A DNA stretch of 23,368 nucleotides from Cyclobacteriaceae bacterium (GCA_013414665.1 CP058703.1:351140-374507), one strand, 5' to 3'; shown: positions 20,501 through 23,368, counted from the first letter of the stretch. Notes: a model not told the origin generated them from the sequence alone. Made by a program: numbers and translations.

Positions 20501-23368
20501 ATGTAGTGGCATCCCCGAATGCAGAGACGATCTGCAGCGGAGGAACTACCAACATTGCGTTAAGCACGAGCAATGGCGTGGCCGGTGCTACGTATAGCTG
20601 GACCGTAGTACAGAGCAACGTAAGCGGAGCTACGGCAGGCTTTGGTACCACAATCAATCAGACCTTAACAGCAACCACAAGTTCATCAGGCACTGCTACC
20701 TATACAATCACACCGGCATCGAACGGATGTAACGGTACCCCGATAGTAGTAGTGGTTACGGTAAACCCAACCCCGGACGTAGTGGCCTTACCAGCCAGTC
20801 AAACGATCTGCAGCGGAGCGAACACCAACATCGCGTTGAGCACCACAAATGGTGTAGCCGGAGCTACGTATAGCTGGACCGTAGTACAGAGTGGCGTAAG
20901 CGGAGCTACCTCCGATACAGGCACCACAATCAACCAGACGTTAACAGCAACAGGCTCGGTGGCGGGCACAGCTACCTATACCATCACACCAACTGCAGGC
21001 GGTTGTCCGGGCACCCCGATTACCGTAATCGTAACCGTTAATCCGTTACCGGATGTAGTGGCATCACCGAATGCAGAGGCGATCTGCAGCGGAGGCACTA
21101 CCAACATTGCGTTAAGCACGAGCAATGGCGTGGCCGGTGCTACGTATAGCTGGACCGTAGTACAGAGCAATGTAAGCGGAGCTACGGCAGGCTTTGGTGC
21201 AAGCATCAATCAAACCTTAACAGCAACCACAAGTTCATCAGGTACTGCTACCTATACAATCACACCGGCATCGAACGGATGCAACGGCACCCCGATAGTA
21301 GTAGTGGTAACGGTAAACCCCACTCCGAACGTAGTGGCCTTACCGGCCAGTCAGACGATCTGCAGTGGAGCGAACACCAACATCGCGTTGAGTACCACAA
21401 ATGGTGTAGCCGGAGCTACGTATAGCTGGACCGTAGTACAGAGCGGAGTAAGCGGAGCTACCTCCGACACAGGCACCACAATCAACCAGACGTTAACAGC
21501 AACAGGCTCGGTGGCGGGCACAGCTACCTATACCATCACACCAACTGCAGGCGGTTGTCCGGGCACCCCGATTACCGTAATCGTAACCGTTAATCCGTTA
21601 CCGGATGTAGTGGCATCCCCGAATGCAGAGACGATCTGCAGCGGAGGAACTACGAACATTGCGTTAAGCACGAGCAATGGGGTAGCCGGTGCTACGTATA
21701 GCTGGACCGTAGTACAGAGCAATGTAAGCGGAGCTACGGCAGGCTTTGGTGCAAGCATCAATCAGACCTTAACAGCAACCACAAGTTCATCAGGTACTGC
21801 TACCTATACAATCACACCGGCATCGAACGGATGTAACGGTACCCCGATAGTAGTAGTGGTAACGGTAAACCCCACTCGGACGTAGTGGCCTTACCGGCCA
21901 GTCAGACGATCTGCAGTGGAGCGAACACCAACATCGCGTTGAGTACCACAAATGGTGTAGCCGGAGCTACGTATAGCTGGACCGTAGTACAGAGCGGAGT
22001 AAGCGGAGCTACCTCCGACACAGGCACCACAATCAACCAGACGTTAACAGCAACAGGCTCGGTGGCGGGCACAGCTACCTATACCATCACACCAACTGCA
22101 GGCGGTTGTCCGGGCACCCCGATTACCGTAATCGTAACCGTTAATCCGTTACCGGATGTAGTGGCATCACCGAATGCAGAGGCGATCTGCAGCGGAGGCA
22201 CTACCAACATTGCGTTAAGCACGAGCAATGGCGTGGCCGGTGCTACGTATAGCTGGACCGTAGTACAGAGCAATGTAAGCGGAGCTACGGCAGGCTTTGG
22301 TGCAAGCATCAATCAAACCTTAACAGCAACCACAAGTTCATCAGGTACTGCTACCTATACAATCACACCGGCATCGAACGGATGCAACGGCACCCCGATA
22401 GTAGTAGTGGTAACGGTAAACCCCACTCCGAACGTAGTGGCCTTACCGGCCAGTCAGACGATCTGCAGTGGAGCGAACACCAACATCGCGTTGAGTACCA
22501 CAAATGGTGTAGCCGGAGCTACGTATAGCTGGACCGTAGTACAAAGCGGAGTAAGCGGAGCTACTTCCGATACAGGCACCACAATCAACCAGACGTTAAC
22601 AGCAACAGGCTCGGTGGCGGGCACAGCTACCTATACCATCACACCAACTGTAGGCGGTTGCCCAGGCACCCCGATTACCGTAATCGTAACCGTTAATCCG
22701 TTACCGGATGTAGTGGCATCACCGAATGCAGAGACGATCTGCAGCGGAGGCACTACGAACATTGCGTTAAGCACGAGCAATGGCGTGGCCGGTGCTACGT
22801 ATAGCTGGACCGTAGTACAGAGCAACGTAAGCGGAGCTACGGCAGGCTTTGGTACCACAATCAATCAAACCTTAACAGCAACCACAAGTTCATCAGGCAC
22901 TGCTACCTATACGATCACACCGGCATCGAACGGATGCAATGGCACCCCGATAGTAGTAGTGGTTACGGTGAATCCGGCAAGTGTGGTTACAACCAGTCCA
23001 TTGACAGCAACCACATGCAGTGGGGCAGGACCGCTTAATTTTACACCGGCATTTACAGTAGCAGGTACAACATTCACCTGGACCACAATTTCAGGAACAA
23101 TAAATCCGTTAAGTGTTACAGCAAGTGGAACATCCACGATTATAGATAATCCGACCAACACGGGCAGTTCATTTGGAACAGTTACATACACGTTCATTCC
23201 TACCAGCCCGGCTGGTTGTGTTGGAACTGCGTTTGATTATGTAGTTACGGTGAATCCCGAGCCTGTTGGTGTGAATGATATCAAATCAATTTGCAGCGAT
23301 GAATCAATAGGGTATAACCTATTACTGAATTTAGCAACACTGGGTAATAATGTGGGTAGTACATTCAG
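1594..23368 (+). CDS. Giant repetitive cell-surface protein, T9SS adhesin-like (partial; 28 frame breaks)
   Basis: One composite gene covers 93 percent of the window and continues past its end. It reads in frame 1 from the ATG at 1594 and moves to the next lower frame at 28 points; each move is explained by one missing base, usually in a short G, C or T run. No in-frame substitution stop was seen between the breaks. Restored, it encodes at least 7,267 residues, longer than SprB of Flavobacterium johnsoniae (about 6,500). Order: signal peptide, beta-helix/PATR repeats, WEIDQTG module, PKD-like domain, 11.5 copies of a 176-residue Ig-like pair, degenerate edge, four diverged domains, 17 copies of a 184-residue PKD-like pair, further domains. 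Most Ig/PKD domains carry one Cys in a (T)ICSG/VCEG motif and one in a GC motif near the end. The composition is rich in Thr, Ser, Gly, Val and Asn. Family knowledge suggests export by the Sec and type IX systems and a role in adhesion or gliding; the sorting domain that would prove this is outside the window. Confidence 0.85.
2499..3902 (+). CDS. Giant surface protein, segment 2: PATR-type beta-helix repeats
   Basis: Frame 3 continues the sense after the break at 2496-2500 (GGSDRTLTIADGG); its first ATG is at 2748. It contains four clear autotransporter-associated beta-strand (PATR) repeats: KSGSGLLHVFGANTYSGTTT (about 2590), KSGSGQWILSGTNTFSGTLL (about 3013), KAGTGSLTLSGNNTYTGSTT (about 3339) and KLGAGTLTLSAANTFSSGFT (about 3670). 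Each is followed by a GTLNIN/GTVRL strand and an A-x-G turn. In Proteobacteria these repeats sit in type V autotransporter passengers; here no C-terminal barrel is in sight and the context points to another exporter. Sense leaves this frame at GGGG 3804-3807; the tail after that, ending in HLTEPRI, is spurious. Confidence 0.85.
   Translation, partial: GSDRTLTIADGGANPDLQLSNAISGTAGFQKSGSGLLHVFGANTYSGTTTVTAGVLRVGSPSGLGSTTGGTIVNSGGALDVFGVNYSSSESLTLNGTGISGGGALLNSSATGATFGGLITLGSSATISGAAGTINISNAGTITGSGFDLTLDGASGGTLASAIGTGSGNVIKSGSGQWILSGTNTFSGTLLLNAGTVRLSSAGALNTSNTVEFGAASTGVLQLNGNTYTIAGLNTNAVVGSPVIENISGSASQLTINTSGNSVYEGVIRNGGAGTTSIGKAGTGSLTLSGNNTYTGSTTLLGGTLNINSATAIGTGTFNINGGTIDNTSAGAITLSTNNPQNWNGNFSFSGTQNLNLGTGAVTPSASRQVTVNAGELTVGGVIGGGAIGITKLGAGTLTLSAANTFSSGFTINAGQVNINHANALGNIAGTFTINGEQSEIQQVVPSLRQTTPCRGVAILHLTEPRI
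3458..4010 (+). repeat. Two diverged copies of a FNGTQNLNLGTG beta-helix module
   Basis: Two protein-level tandem copies of about 110 codons. Copy 1 (about 3458-3670) reads INGGTIDNTSAGAITL, then FSGTQNLNLGTGAV, then SRQVTVNAGELTVGGVI. Copy 2 (about 3797-4010, across the frame break at 3804-3807) reads INGGAIGNTTGGAITT, then FNGTQNLNLGTGTV, then NRQVTVNSNTLTVGGVI. Each ends by entering a PATR repeat (TKLGAG or TKSGAG). Unlike the downstream arrays the copies have drifted clearly, so this duplication is older. Confidence 0.75.
3806..4816 (+). CDS. Giant surface protein, segment 3: last PATR repeat, strand repeats, FLFPIGD motif
   Basis: Frame 2 takes over at the GGGG run 3804-3807 (GAIGNTTGGAITTANYP). 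It holds a last PATR-like unit (KSGAGNLSLGSNN), then two copies of a motif of the form GTVxFxGxxQxI...YxNL: GTVHFNGTGVQSIAG with YHNLI (about 4155) and GTITYYGASQTITSG with YNNLVI (about 4398). Then come GTLTLTNGILNLGGYNLTLG and the beginning of a conserved Bacteroidota module, IIANGSQVIKTF followed by FLFPIGDNTGTTEYSP. True sense leaves this frame in the T run 4810-4814, where one T seems missing; the stop at 4814-4816 follows at once. Confidence 0.85.
   Translation, partial: GAIGNTTGGAITTANYPMSWGGDFAFNGTQNLNLGTGTVSFAANRQVTVNSNTLTVGGVINAPTFNLTKSGAGNLSLGSNNVTLNGLTINAGGFTSTSAVLTLSGNFSNAGTFNHNSGTVHFNGTGVQSIAGVTYHNLITSAAGQKNAAGAVVVSNNLTNATILDMGANTLSVSGTIDNTGGNIRFTGATNGLAVASGTITYYGASQTITSGTYNNLVINQSSGQTSLGGNVTVNGTLTLTNGILNLGGYNLTLGPSATISIASPSATKMIIANGSQVIKTFAGTGSFLFPIGDNTGTTEYSPITINVTAGSGFPANVGVTVVDAKHPSNSSTANF
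4813..5616 (+). CDS. Giant surface protein, segment 4: WEIDQTG module, PKD-like domain, first array unit
   Basis: Frame 1 resumes directly (LTRYWEIDQTGITG), completing the module begun by FLFPIGD; the first ATG-free stretch runs to about 5020. After FTGIRGADPV comes a PKD/Ig-like domain at about 5060-5307 with ICVGNSVSL, FSWSPATGLS and YTVTIRDGNG, ending in TVNPAP. Array 1 begins at 5308 with its first half-unit (VVCEGSSSIVL ... GNQWYKDGSPIGG ... VSGCASAVSN). Sense leaves the frame at CCC 5579-5581, where sister copies with intact frames have four C or ACTCC; the residues after TPVVT to the stop at 5614-5616 are spurious. Confidence 0.85.
   Translation, partial: LTRYWEIDQTGITGCVATISATYPAADISGTEASIHAAQLPGTFNQTTNPWLKFSALSGNTLTASGATLVSGTNAFTGIRGADPVATITGGGVTICVGNSVSLNTSTTGDGPFTFSWSPATGLSATNIANPVASPVTTETYTVTIRDGNGIVDSDVTTITVNPAPTTPNVTPAGPLVVCEGSSSIVLTSDAASGNQWYKDGSPIGGATATTLNITTVPGNSGSYTVISTVSGCASAVSNAVSVTIDALPLVTPVVTRLRLRSAAATQ
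5580..6395 (+). CDS. Giant surface protein, segment 5 (array 1, units 1D to 2D)
   Basis: Frame 3 piece. It carries the first D half, the second C half (PLVVCEGSSSIVL, with the variant TTNPSNSGSYTV) and the second D half, which uses ACT CCG in place of ACC CCG. Sense leaves the frame near 6383, where one G of CCCCGGCCGG appears lost; the terminal PPAR is spurious. The first ATG is at 5658. Confidence 0.8.
   Translation, partial: PATTTICSGNTVTVNIAGSQAGINYELFDGGTSLSSPVAGTGGAINITSSALTANTTITVRATNPVTSCTTLLSGTSVVTVTPIPTTPNVTPAGPLVVCEGSSSIVLTSDAASGNQWYKDGSPIGGATATTLNITTNPSNSGSYTVISTVSGCASAVSNAVSVTIDALPLVTPVVTPATTTICSGNTVTVNIAGSQAGINYELFDGGTSLSSPVAGTGGAINITSSALTANTTITVRATNPVTSCTTLLSGTSVVTVTPIPTTPNVTPPAR
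6383..6790 (+). CDS. Giant surface protein, segment 6 (array 1, unit 3)
   Basis: Frame 2 piece. It holds a C half of the PVVVCEGSAAIVL subtype, with GGAIATT where other units have GGATATT, and most of its D half. It ends at GGGG 6758-6761, where intact sister units have GGGGG. An ATG-initiated reading from 6311 would prepend 24 out-of-frame residues (MYYVIERHECSHRYP...) that belong to no real protein. Confidence 0.8.
   Translation, partial: AGPVVVCEGSAAIVLTSDAASGNQWYKDGSPIGGAIATTLNITTNPSNSGSYTVISTVSGCASAVSNAVSVTIDALPLVTPVVTPATTTICSGNTVTVNIAGSQAGINYELFDGGTSLSSPVAGTGERSILPAVR
6760..7317 (+). CDS. Giant surface protein, segment 7 (array 1, units 3D to 4D)
   Basis: Frame 1 piece from GAINITSSALT through a complete PLVVCEGSSSIVL-type C half and most of the following D half. 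It ends at GGGG 7285-7288, again one G short of the intact form; the tail ERSILPAVR is spurious. Confidence 0.8.
   Translation, partial: GAINITSSALTANTTITVRATNPVTSCTTLLSGTSVVTVTPIPTTPNVTPAGPLVVCEGSSSIVLTSDAASGNQWYKDGSPIGGATATTLNITTVPGNSGSYTVISTVSGCASAVSNAVSVTIDALPLVTPVVTPATTTICSGNTVTVNIAGSQAGINYELFDGGTSLSSPVAGTGERSILPAVR
7287..7724 (+). CDS. Giant surface protein, segment 8 (array 1, units 4D to 5C)
   Basis: Frame 3 piece carrying the end of one D half and one complete C half. It ends at CCC 7687-7689, one C short; the residues after TPVVT up to the stop are spurious. Confidence 0.8.
   Translation, partial: GAINITSSALTANTTITVRATNPVTSCTTLLSGTSVVTVTPIPTTPNVTPAGPLVVCEGSSSIVLTSDAASGNQWYKDGSPIGGATATTLNITTVPGNSGSYTVISTVSGCASAVSNAVSVTIDALPLVTPVVTRPRLRSAVATR
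7688..8500 (+). CDS. Giant surface protein, segments 9-12: rapidly alternating frames in array 1, units 5D to 6D
   Basis: Four successive pieces: frame 2 (7688-7812), frame 1 (7813-8213, stop reached at 8250), frame 3 (8214-8338, stop at 8369) and frame 2 (8339-8484, stop at 8500). Breaks are at GGGG 7811-7814, CCC 8213-8215, GGGG 8337-8340 and CCC 8484-8486. Joined, they give ordinary C and D halves; unit 5 has the variant NPTTTCTTLLSG where others have NPVTSCTTLLSG. No piece would be a functional product on its own. Confidence 0.75.
8485..9027 (+). CDS. Giant surface protein, segment 13 (array 1, unit 7)
   Basis: Frame 1 piece with one complete C-D unit of the PVVVCEGSAAIVL subtype; here GGGGGAGC is intact, so the whole D half stays in frame. 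It ends at CCC 9011-9013. A reading from ATG 8416 would add out-of-frame residues upstream. Confidence 0.8.
   Translation, partial: PAGPVVVCEGSAAIVLTSDAASGNQWYKDGSPIGGATATTLNITTVPGNSGSYTVISTVSGCASAVSNAVSVTIDALPLVTPVVTPATTTICSGNTVTVNIAGSQAGINYELFDGGTSLSSPVAGTGGAINITTSALTANTTITVRATNPVTSCTTLLSGTSVVTVTPIPTTPNVTRLAR
9012..9260 (+). CDS. Giant surface protein, segment 14 (array 1, unit 8C)
   Basis: Frame 3 piece with a single C half of the PVVVCEGSAAIVL subtype, ending at CCC 9253-9255 where intact units have GTCACCCCGG. Confidence 0.75.
   Translation, partial: PAGPVVVCEGSAAIVLTSDAASGNQWYKDGSPIGGATATTLNITTVPGNSGSYTVISTVSGCASAVSNAVSVTIDALPLVTR
9254..9551 (+). CDS. Giant surface protein, segments 15-17 (array 1, unit 8D)
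   Basis: Three short pieces that together make one D half: frame 2 (9254-9264), frame 1 (9265-9389, stop at 9420) and frame 3 (9390-9535, stop at 9551). Breaks are at CCC 9253-9255 (entry), CCC 9264-9266, GGGG 9388-9391 and CCC 9535-9537 (exit). Two breaks only 11 bases apart leave a 3-4 codon piece, the densest damage in the window. Confidence 0.7.
9536..10606 (+). CDS. Giant surface protein, segment 18 (array 1, units 9 and 10, intact)
   Basis: Frame 2 piece with two consecutive undamaged C-D units, the longest clean stretch of array 1 and the best reference for the unit sequence: PVVVCEGSAAIVL halves and TTTICSGNTVTV halves, both with ACTCCGG, GGGGGAGC and (between units) ACCCCGGC. Unit 10 has AVSITIDALP and NPITSC variants. 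It ends at CCC 10590-10592. Confidence 0.85.
   Translation, partial: PAGPVVVCEGSAAIVLTSDAASGNQWYKDGSPIGGATATTLNITTVPGNSGSYTVISTVSGCASAVSNAVSVTIDALPLVTPVVTPATTTICSGNTVTVNIAGSQAGINYELFDGGTSLSSPVAGTGGAINITTSALTANTTITVRATNPVTSCTTLLSGTSVVTVTPIPTTPNVTPAGPVVVCEGSAAIVLTSDAASGNQWYKDGSPIGGATATTLNITTVPGNSGSYTVISTVSGCASAVSNAVSITIDALPLVTPVVTPATTTICSGNTVTVNIAGSQAGINYELFDGGTSLSSPVAGTGGAINITTSALTANTTITVRATNPITSCTTLLSGTSVVTVTPIPTTPNVTRPAR
10591..11000 (+). CDS. Giant surface protein, segments 19-20 (array 1, unit 11)
   Basis: Frame 1 (10591-10832, stop at 10839) carries a C half of the PVVVCEGSAAIVL subtype. Frame 3 (10833-10969, stop at 11000) carries the first part of the D half. Breaks are at CCC 10832-10834 and GGGG 10968-10971. 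Here ACCCCGGCT before the TICSG motif is intact, unlike units 1, 5, 6 and 8. Confidence 0.75.
10970..12286 (+). CDS. Giant surface protein, segment 21: array 1 end and PKD-like linker domains
   Basis: Frame 2 piece: the end of unit 11D, the twelfth C half (variant SSVVLTSD), a diverged D domain (TTICSGSSVTVTIVGTESG, INYRLFDGSTPV), a diverged C domain (IACVGDPTIVLTSS, GNQWYKDGVPMPGE), an Ig-like domain with PNPICVGQTIPTLTASG and LNWYSDAAL, and the start of a PKD-like domain (NAGVNTNLCDGQNIIL). Sense leaves the frame at GGGGG 12187-12191 (one G missing); residues after that to the stop at 12284-12286 are spurious. Confidence 0.85.
   Translation, partial: GAINITSSALTANTTITVRATNPVTSCTTLLSGTSVVTVTPIPTTPNVTPAGPLVVCEGSSSVVLTSDAASGNQWYKDGSPIGGATATTLNITTVPGNSGSYTVISTVSGCASAVSNAASVTIDALPLNSPGVSPINTTICSGSSVTVTIVGTESGINYRLFDGSTPVSAFVAGTGGSINLISSALTASTTLTVEAMNAITGCSIILPGTTAVTVSASIPTPVISPVSPVIACVGDPTIVLTSSAISGNQWYKDGVPMPGEVNQTLNISTGVVNSGSYTVYEIQSGCTSAASLPVTVTINSIASPPVASNPNPICVGQTIPTLTASGSNLNWYSDAALTMLVGTGSPFTPSASEVDNMTAGSYPLYVTQTIGCESAATIVTVVVNPVVAANAGVNTNLCDGQNIILGEVQRQRVVAEHIRIAGPACHRVSQVHNQIRL
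11354..11874 (+). repeat. Degenerate edge copies of array 1 (D-like then C-like)
   Basis: Directly after the last homogeneous C half comes a D-type domain (about 11354-11632) that keeps TTICSG, GINYRLFDG and GTGGSINLISSALTASTTLT but has changed at most synonymous sites, then a C-type domain (about 11633-11874) that keeps GNQWYKDG and SGSYTV. Both Cys positions are conserved in each. These are edge copies that escaped the homogenisation of the array interior. Confidence 0.8.
12190..12906 (+). CDS. Giant surface protein, segment 22: PKD-like domain and diverged domains 1-2
   Basis: Frame 1 resumes as GSPAATGGSGTYTYSWTS, completing the PKD-like domain (TYVLQVTDAFGCTDSDQIDVTV). The first diverged domain follows (GQICSGSIIDINLTSP...), then most of the second (PSICSGSAVNVLLNSATSG). 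It ends at CCC 12899-12901, where NTP-VTVRYNLEV implies a fourth C. Confidence 0.85.
   Translation, partial: GSPAATGGSGTYTYSWTSVPPGFTSTQSNPVVTPVLGLTTYVLQVTDAFGCTDSDQIDVTVNEVPTFTVTNNTNAGTGQICSGSIIDINLTSPTIGAIITLQPVVYGGFVTGGLYAAGGTFANGNTITEGGGLINTSNAPVSIVYTFSVATPDCTNPVTQQATIVVNPSPVLSITNSTPSICSGSAVNVLLNSATSGAVIRITSVNYGSVTGGTLSAGSTFTPGSSITESLINSGNTR
12379..13593 (+). repeat. Four diverged tandem ~100-residue domains
   Basis: Four domains of a third type at about 12379-12692, 12693-12983, 12984-13292 and 13293-13593. Shared pattern: IC(S/H)G, a VLLN-S/TP-x-SG turn, a VxYGxVxGG strand, (S/A)AGxxFxxGxSxxE, LIN(N/S)xxxPVxVxYxF, then a second Cys (DCTN, NGCT, PVCP, LCTP). Domains 1 and 4 share TNxxxGTGxICSG. 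They differ widely in sequence and synonymous sites, unlike arrays 1 and 2 on either side. The third domain spans the T-run frame break at 13093-13097. Confidence 0.75.
12900..13109 (+). CDS. Giant surface protein, segment 23 (diverged domains 2-3)
   Basis: Frame 3 piece of 65 true codons: the end of domain 2 (VTVRYNLEVLANGCTTTGFF) and the first half of domain 3 (APEICHGDQTSIFFGSATAG). Sense leaves at TTTTT 13093-13097, where a sixth T gives VSVFYGAVTGG, the YG motif shared by all four domains. Confidence 0.75.
   Translation, partial: PVTVRYNLEVLANGCTTTGFFTDVIVNPNPTFVASNFAPEICHGDQTSIFFGSATAGHQINVVSVFMVP
13097..17167 (+). CDS. Giant surface protein, segment 24 (diverged domains 3-4 and array 2 units 1 to 7A)
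   Basis: Frame 2 piece, the longest unbroken one (about 1,350 codons). It covers the rest of domain 3, domain 4 (TGTICSGQQSSVLLNTPVSG), six complete PKD-like A-B units and the A half of the seventh. The first ATG is at 13121. Sense leaves at GG 17149-17150, where other units have GGG. Confidence 0.9.
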   Translation, partial: YGAVTGGTVNPGVTTFTSATPLEEALFNNTNAPIDVEYTFNVTTPATTPVCPISPANQMVSVRVYPNPTFTATNNSGGGTGTICSGQQSSVLLNTPVSGGQIRLANVTYGAVIGSYSAGALFANGQSLAEPLINNTANPITVVYEFEAIVGLCTPSASQVVNVVVNPTPNVVALPASQTICSGSNTNIALSTTNGVAGATYSWTVVQSGVSGATSDTGTTINQTLTATGSVAGTATYTITPTAGGCPGTPITVIVTVNPLPDVVASPNAETICSGGTTNIALSTTNGVAGATYSWTVVQSNVSGATAGFGTTINQTLTATTSSSGTATYTITPASNGCNGTPIVVVVTVTPTPDVVALPASQTICSGSNTNIALSTTNGVSGATYSWTVVQSGVSGATSDTGTTINQTLTATGSVAGTATYTITPTAGGCPGTPITVIVTVNPLPDVVASPNAETICSGGTTNIALSTTNGVAGATYSWTVVQSNVSGATAGFGTSINQTLTATTSSSGTATYTITPASNGCIGTPIVVVVTVTPTPDVVALPASQTICSGSNTNIALSTTNGVAGATYSWTVVQSGVSGATSDTGTTINQTLTATGSVAGTATYTITPTAGGCPGTPITVIVTVNPLPDVVASPNAETICSGGTTNIALSTTNGVAGATYSWTVVQSNVSGATAGFGTSINQTLTATTSSSGTATYTITPASNGCTGTPIVVVVTVTPTPDVVALPASQTICSGSNTNIALSTTNGVAGATYSWTVVQSGVSGATSDTGTTINQTLTATGSVAGTATYTITPTAGGCPGTPITVIVTVNPLPDVVASPNAETICSGGTTNIALSTTNGVAGATYSWTVVQSNVSGATAGFGTSINQTLTATTSSSGTATYTITPASNGCNGTPIVVVVTVNPTPDVVALPASQTICSGSNTNIALSTTNGVAGATYSWTVVQSGVSGATSDTGTTINQTLTATGSVAGTATYTITPTAGGCPGTPITVIVTVNPLPDVVASPNAETICSGGTTNIALSTTNGVAGATYSWTVVQSNVSGATAGFGTSINQTLTATTSSSGTATYTITPASSGCNGTPIIVVVTVTPTPNVVALPASQTICSGSNTNIALSTTNGVAGATYSWTVVQSGVSGATSDTGTTINQTLTATGSVAGTATYTITPTAGGCPGTPITVIVTVNPLPDVVASPNAETICSGGTTNIALSTTNGVAGATYSWTVVQSNVSGATAGFGTSINQTLTATTSSSGTATYTITPASNGCNGTPIVVVVTVNPTPDVVALPASQTICSGANTNIALSTTNGVAGATYSWTVVQSGVSGATSDTGTTINQTLTATGSVAGTATYTITPTAGGCPVPRLP
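15460..16257 (+). repeat. Donor-like block matching 19321-20118 within array 2
   Basis: By eye this stretch is identical or nearly so to 19321-20118. It shares rare markers (GTAAGTGGAGC at about 15657 and 19518, AGCTCGTCAGG, AACGGTTAACCCC). The offset of 3,861 equals seven periods minus three missing bases. After about 16257 and 20118 the two part company. Confidence 0.65.
17149..17718 (+). CDS. Giant surface protein, segment 25 (array 2, units 7B-8A)
   Basis: Frame 1 piece with one B half (STSNGV marker in otherwise older-type codons, SNGCIG) and one A half. It ends at GG 17700-17701; the tail VPRLR is spurious. Confidence 0.8.
   Translation, partial: GTPITVIVTVNPLPDVVASPNAETICSGGTTNIALSTSNGVAGATYSWTVVQSNVSGATAGFGTSINQTLTATTSSSGTATYTITPASNGCIGTPIVVVVTVTPTPDVVALPASQTICSGSNTNIALSTTNGVAGATYSWTVVQSGVSGATSDTGTTINQTLTATGSVAGTATYTITPTAGGCPVPRLR
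17700..18269 (+). CDS. Giant surface protein, segment 26 (array 2, units 8B-9A)
   Basis: Frame 3 piece. Its B half carries the rare SSGCNGTPII variant, shared only with unit 5 (about 16306), and is followed by an A half whose linker is TPTPN. It ends at GG 18251-18252. Confidence 0.8.
   Translation, partial: GTPITVIVTVNPLPDVVASPNAETICSGGTTNIALSTTNGVAGATYSWTVVQSNVSGATAGFGTSINQTLTATTSSSGTATYTITPASSGCNGTPIIVVVTVTPTPNVVALPASQTICSGSNTNIALSTTNGVAGATYSWTVVQSGVSGATSDTGTTINQTLTATGSVAGTATYTITPTAGGCPVPRLP
18251..20476 (+). CDS. Giant surface protein, segment 27 (array 2, units 9B-13A)
   Basis: Frame 2 piece of about 740 codons: newer-type units 9B to 11A (FGASI, GANTN, the NAEAIC variant in 10B), then older-type units 11B to 13A. 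It ends at GG 20458-20459. Confidence 0.85.
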   Translation, partial: GTPITVIVTVNPLPDVVASPNAETICSGGTTNIALSTSNGVAGATYSWTVVQSNVSGATAGFGASINQTLTATTSSSGTATYTITPASNGCNGTPIVVVVTVNPTPDVVALPASQTICSGANTNIALSTTNGVAGATYSWTVVQSGVSGATSDTGTTINQTLTATGSVAGTATYTITPTAGGCPGTPITVIVTVNPLPDVVASPNAEAICSGGTTNIALSTSNGVAGATYSWTVVQSNVSGATAGFGASINQTLTATTSSSGTATYTITPASNGCNGTPIVVVVTVNPTPNVVALPASQTICSGANTNIALSTTNGVAGATYSWTVVQSGVSGATSDTGTTINQTLTATGSVAGTATYTITPTAGGCPGTPITVIVTVNPLPDVVASPNAETICSGGTTNIALSTTNGVAGATYSWTVVQSNVSGATAGFGTSINQTLTATTSSSGTATYTITPASNGCNGTPIVVVVTVNPTPDVVALPASQTICSGSNTNIALSTTNGVAGATYSWTVVQSGVSGATSDTGTTINQTLTATGSVAGTATYTITPTAGGCPGTPITVIVTVNPLPDVVASPNAETICSGGTTNIALSTTNGVAGATYSWTVVQSNVSGATAGFGTSINQTLTATTSSSGTATYTITPASNGCTGTPIVVVVTVTPTPDVVALPASQTICSGSNTNIALSTTNGVAGATYSWTVVQSGVSGATSDTGTTINQTLTATGSVAGTATYTITPTAGGCPVPRLP
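18290..19300 (+). repeat. Near-identical twin of 21601-22610 within array 2
   Basis: The stretch from ATCCGTTACCGG at about 18290 through the next A-B unit matches about 21601-22610. It shares GTGGCATCCCC, GGAGGAACTACG, AGCAATGGGGTAGCC and the following NAEAIC unit. The offset is six periods minus one base before the break at 21877. The most obvious difference is ACTCCGG at about 18565 against ACTCGG at 21875, the frame break itself. Confidence 0.65.
19310..20458 (+). other. Older-type island inside newer-type part of array 2
   Basis: About two units (11B-13A) with older-type markers (ATTACGGTAATCG, CCGTCAATCCG, ACAACAAATGG, GGAACAAGC), flanked on both sides by newer-type units. The first 800 bases match 15460-16257; the rest, from about 20118, matches about 15150-15440 (SNGCTG variant, ATACGATCAC). 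This mosaic implies gene conversion or unequal exchange within the array, or a mis-joined assembly. Confidence 0.6.
20458..21885 (+). CDS. Giant surface protein, segment 28 (array 2, units 13B-15B)
   Basis: Frame 1 piece of newer-type units. 13B has FGTTI and 14B has NAEAIC. It ends near 21877, where ACTCGG replaces the ACTCCGG of the twin copy at about 18565; the terminal RT is spurious. Confidence 0.85.
   Translation, partial: GTPITVIVTVNPLPDVVASPNAETICSGGTTNIALSTSNGVAGATYSWTVVQSNVSGATAGFGTTINQTLTATTSSSGTATYTITPASNGCNGTPIVVVVTVNPTPDVVALPASQTICSGANTNIALSTTNGVAGATYSWTVVQSGVSGATSDTGTTINQTLTATGSVAGTATYTITPTAGGCPGTPITVIVTVNPLPDVVASPNAEAICSGGTTNIALSTSNGVAGATYSWTVVQSNVSGATAGFGASINQTLTATTSSSGTATYTITPASNGCNGTPIVVVVTVNPTPNVVALPASQTICSGANTNIALSTTNGVAGATYSWTVVQSGVSGATSDTGTTINQTLTATGSVAGTATYTITPTAGGCPGTPITVIVTVNPLPDVVASPNAETICSGGTTNIALSTSNGVAGATYSWTVVQSNVSGATAGFGASINQTLTATTSSSGTATYTITPASNGCNGTPIVVVVTVNPTRT
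21879..23368 (+). CDS. Giant surface protein, segment 29: array 2 end and following domains (runs off window)
   Basis: Frame 3 is open from the break to the window end (496 codons) with no convenient start codon, so a start-based gene finder may miss it. It holds units 16A-17B (GANTN, FGASI then FGTTI; 17A has TVGGCPGTP), ending at about 22972. The next domain is single-copy: TATTCSGAGPLNFTPAFTVAG, FTWTTISGTINPLS, GTVTYTFIPTSPAGCVGT, TVNPEP, which is the PKD-like pattern with its Cys pair but much diverged. A last partial domain begins IKSICSDESIGYNLLLNL. Confidence 0.85.
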
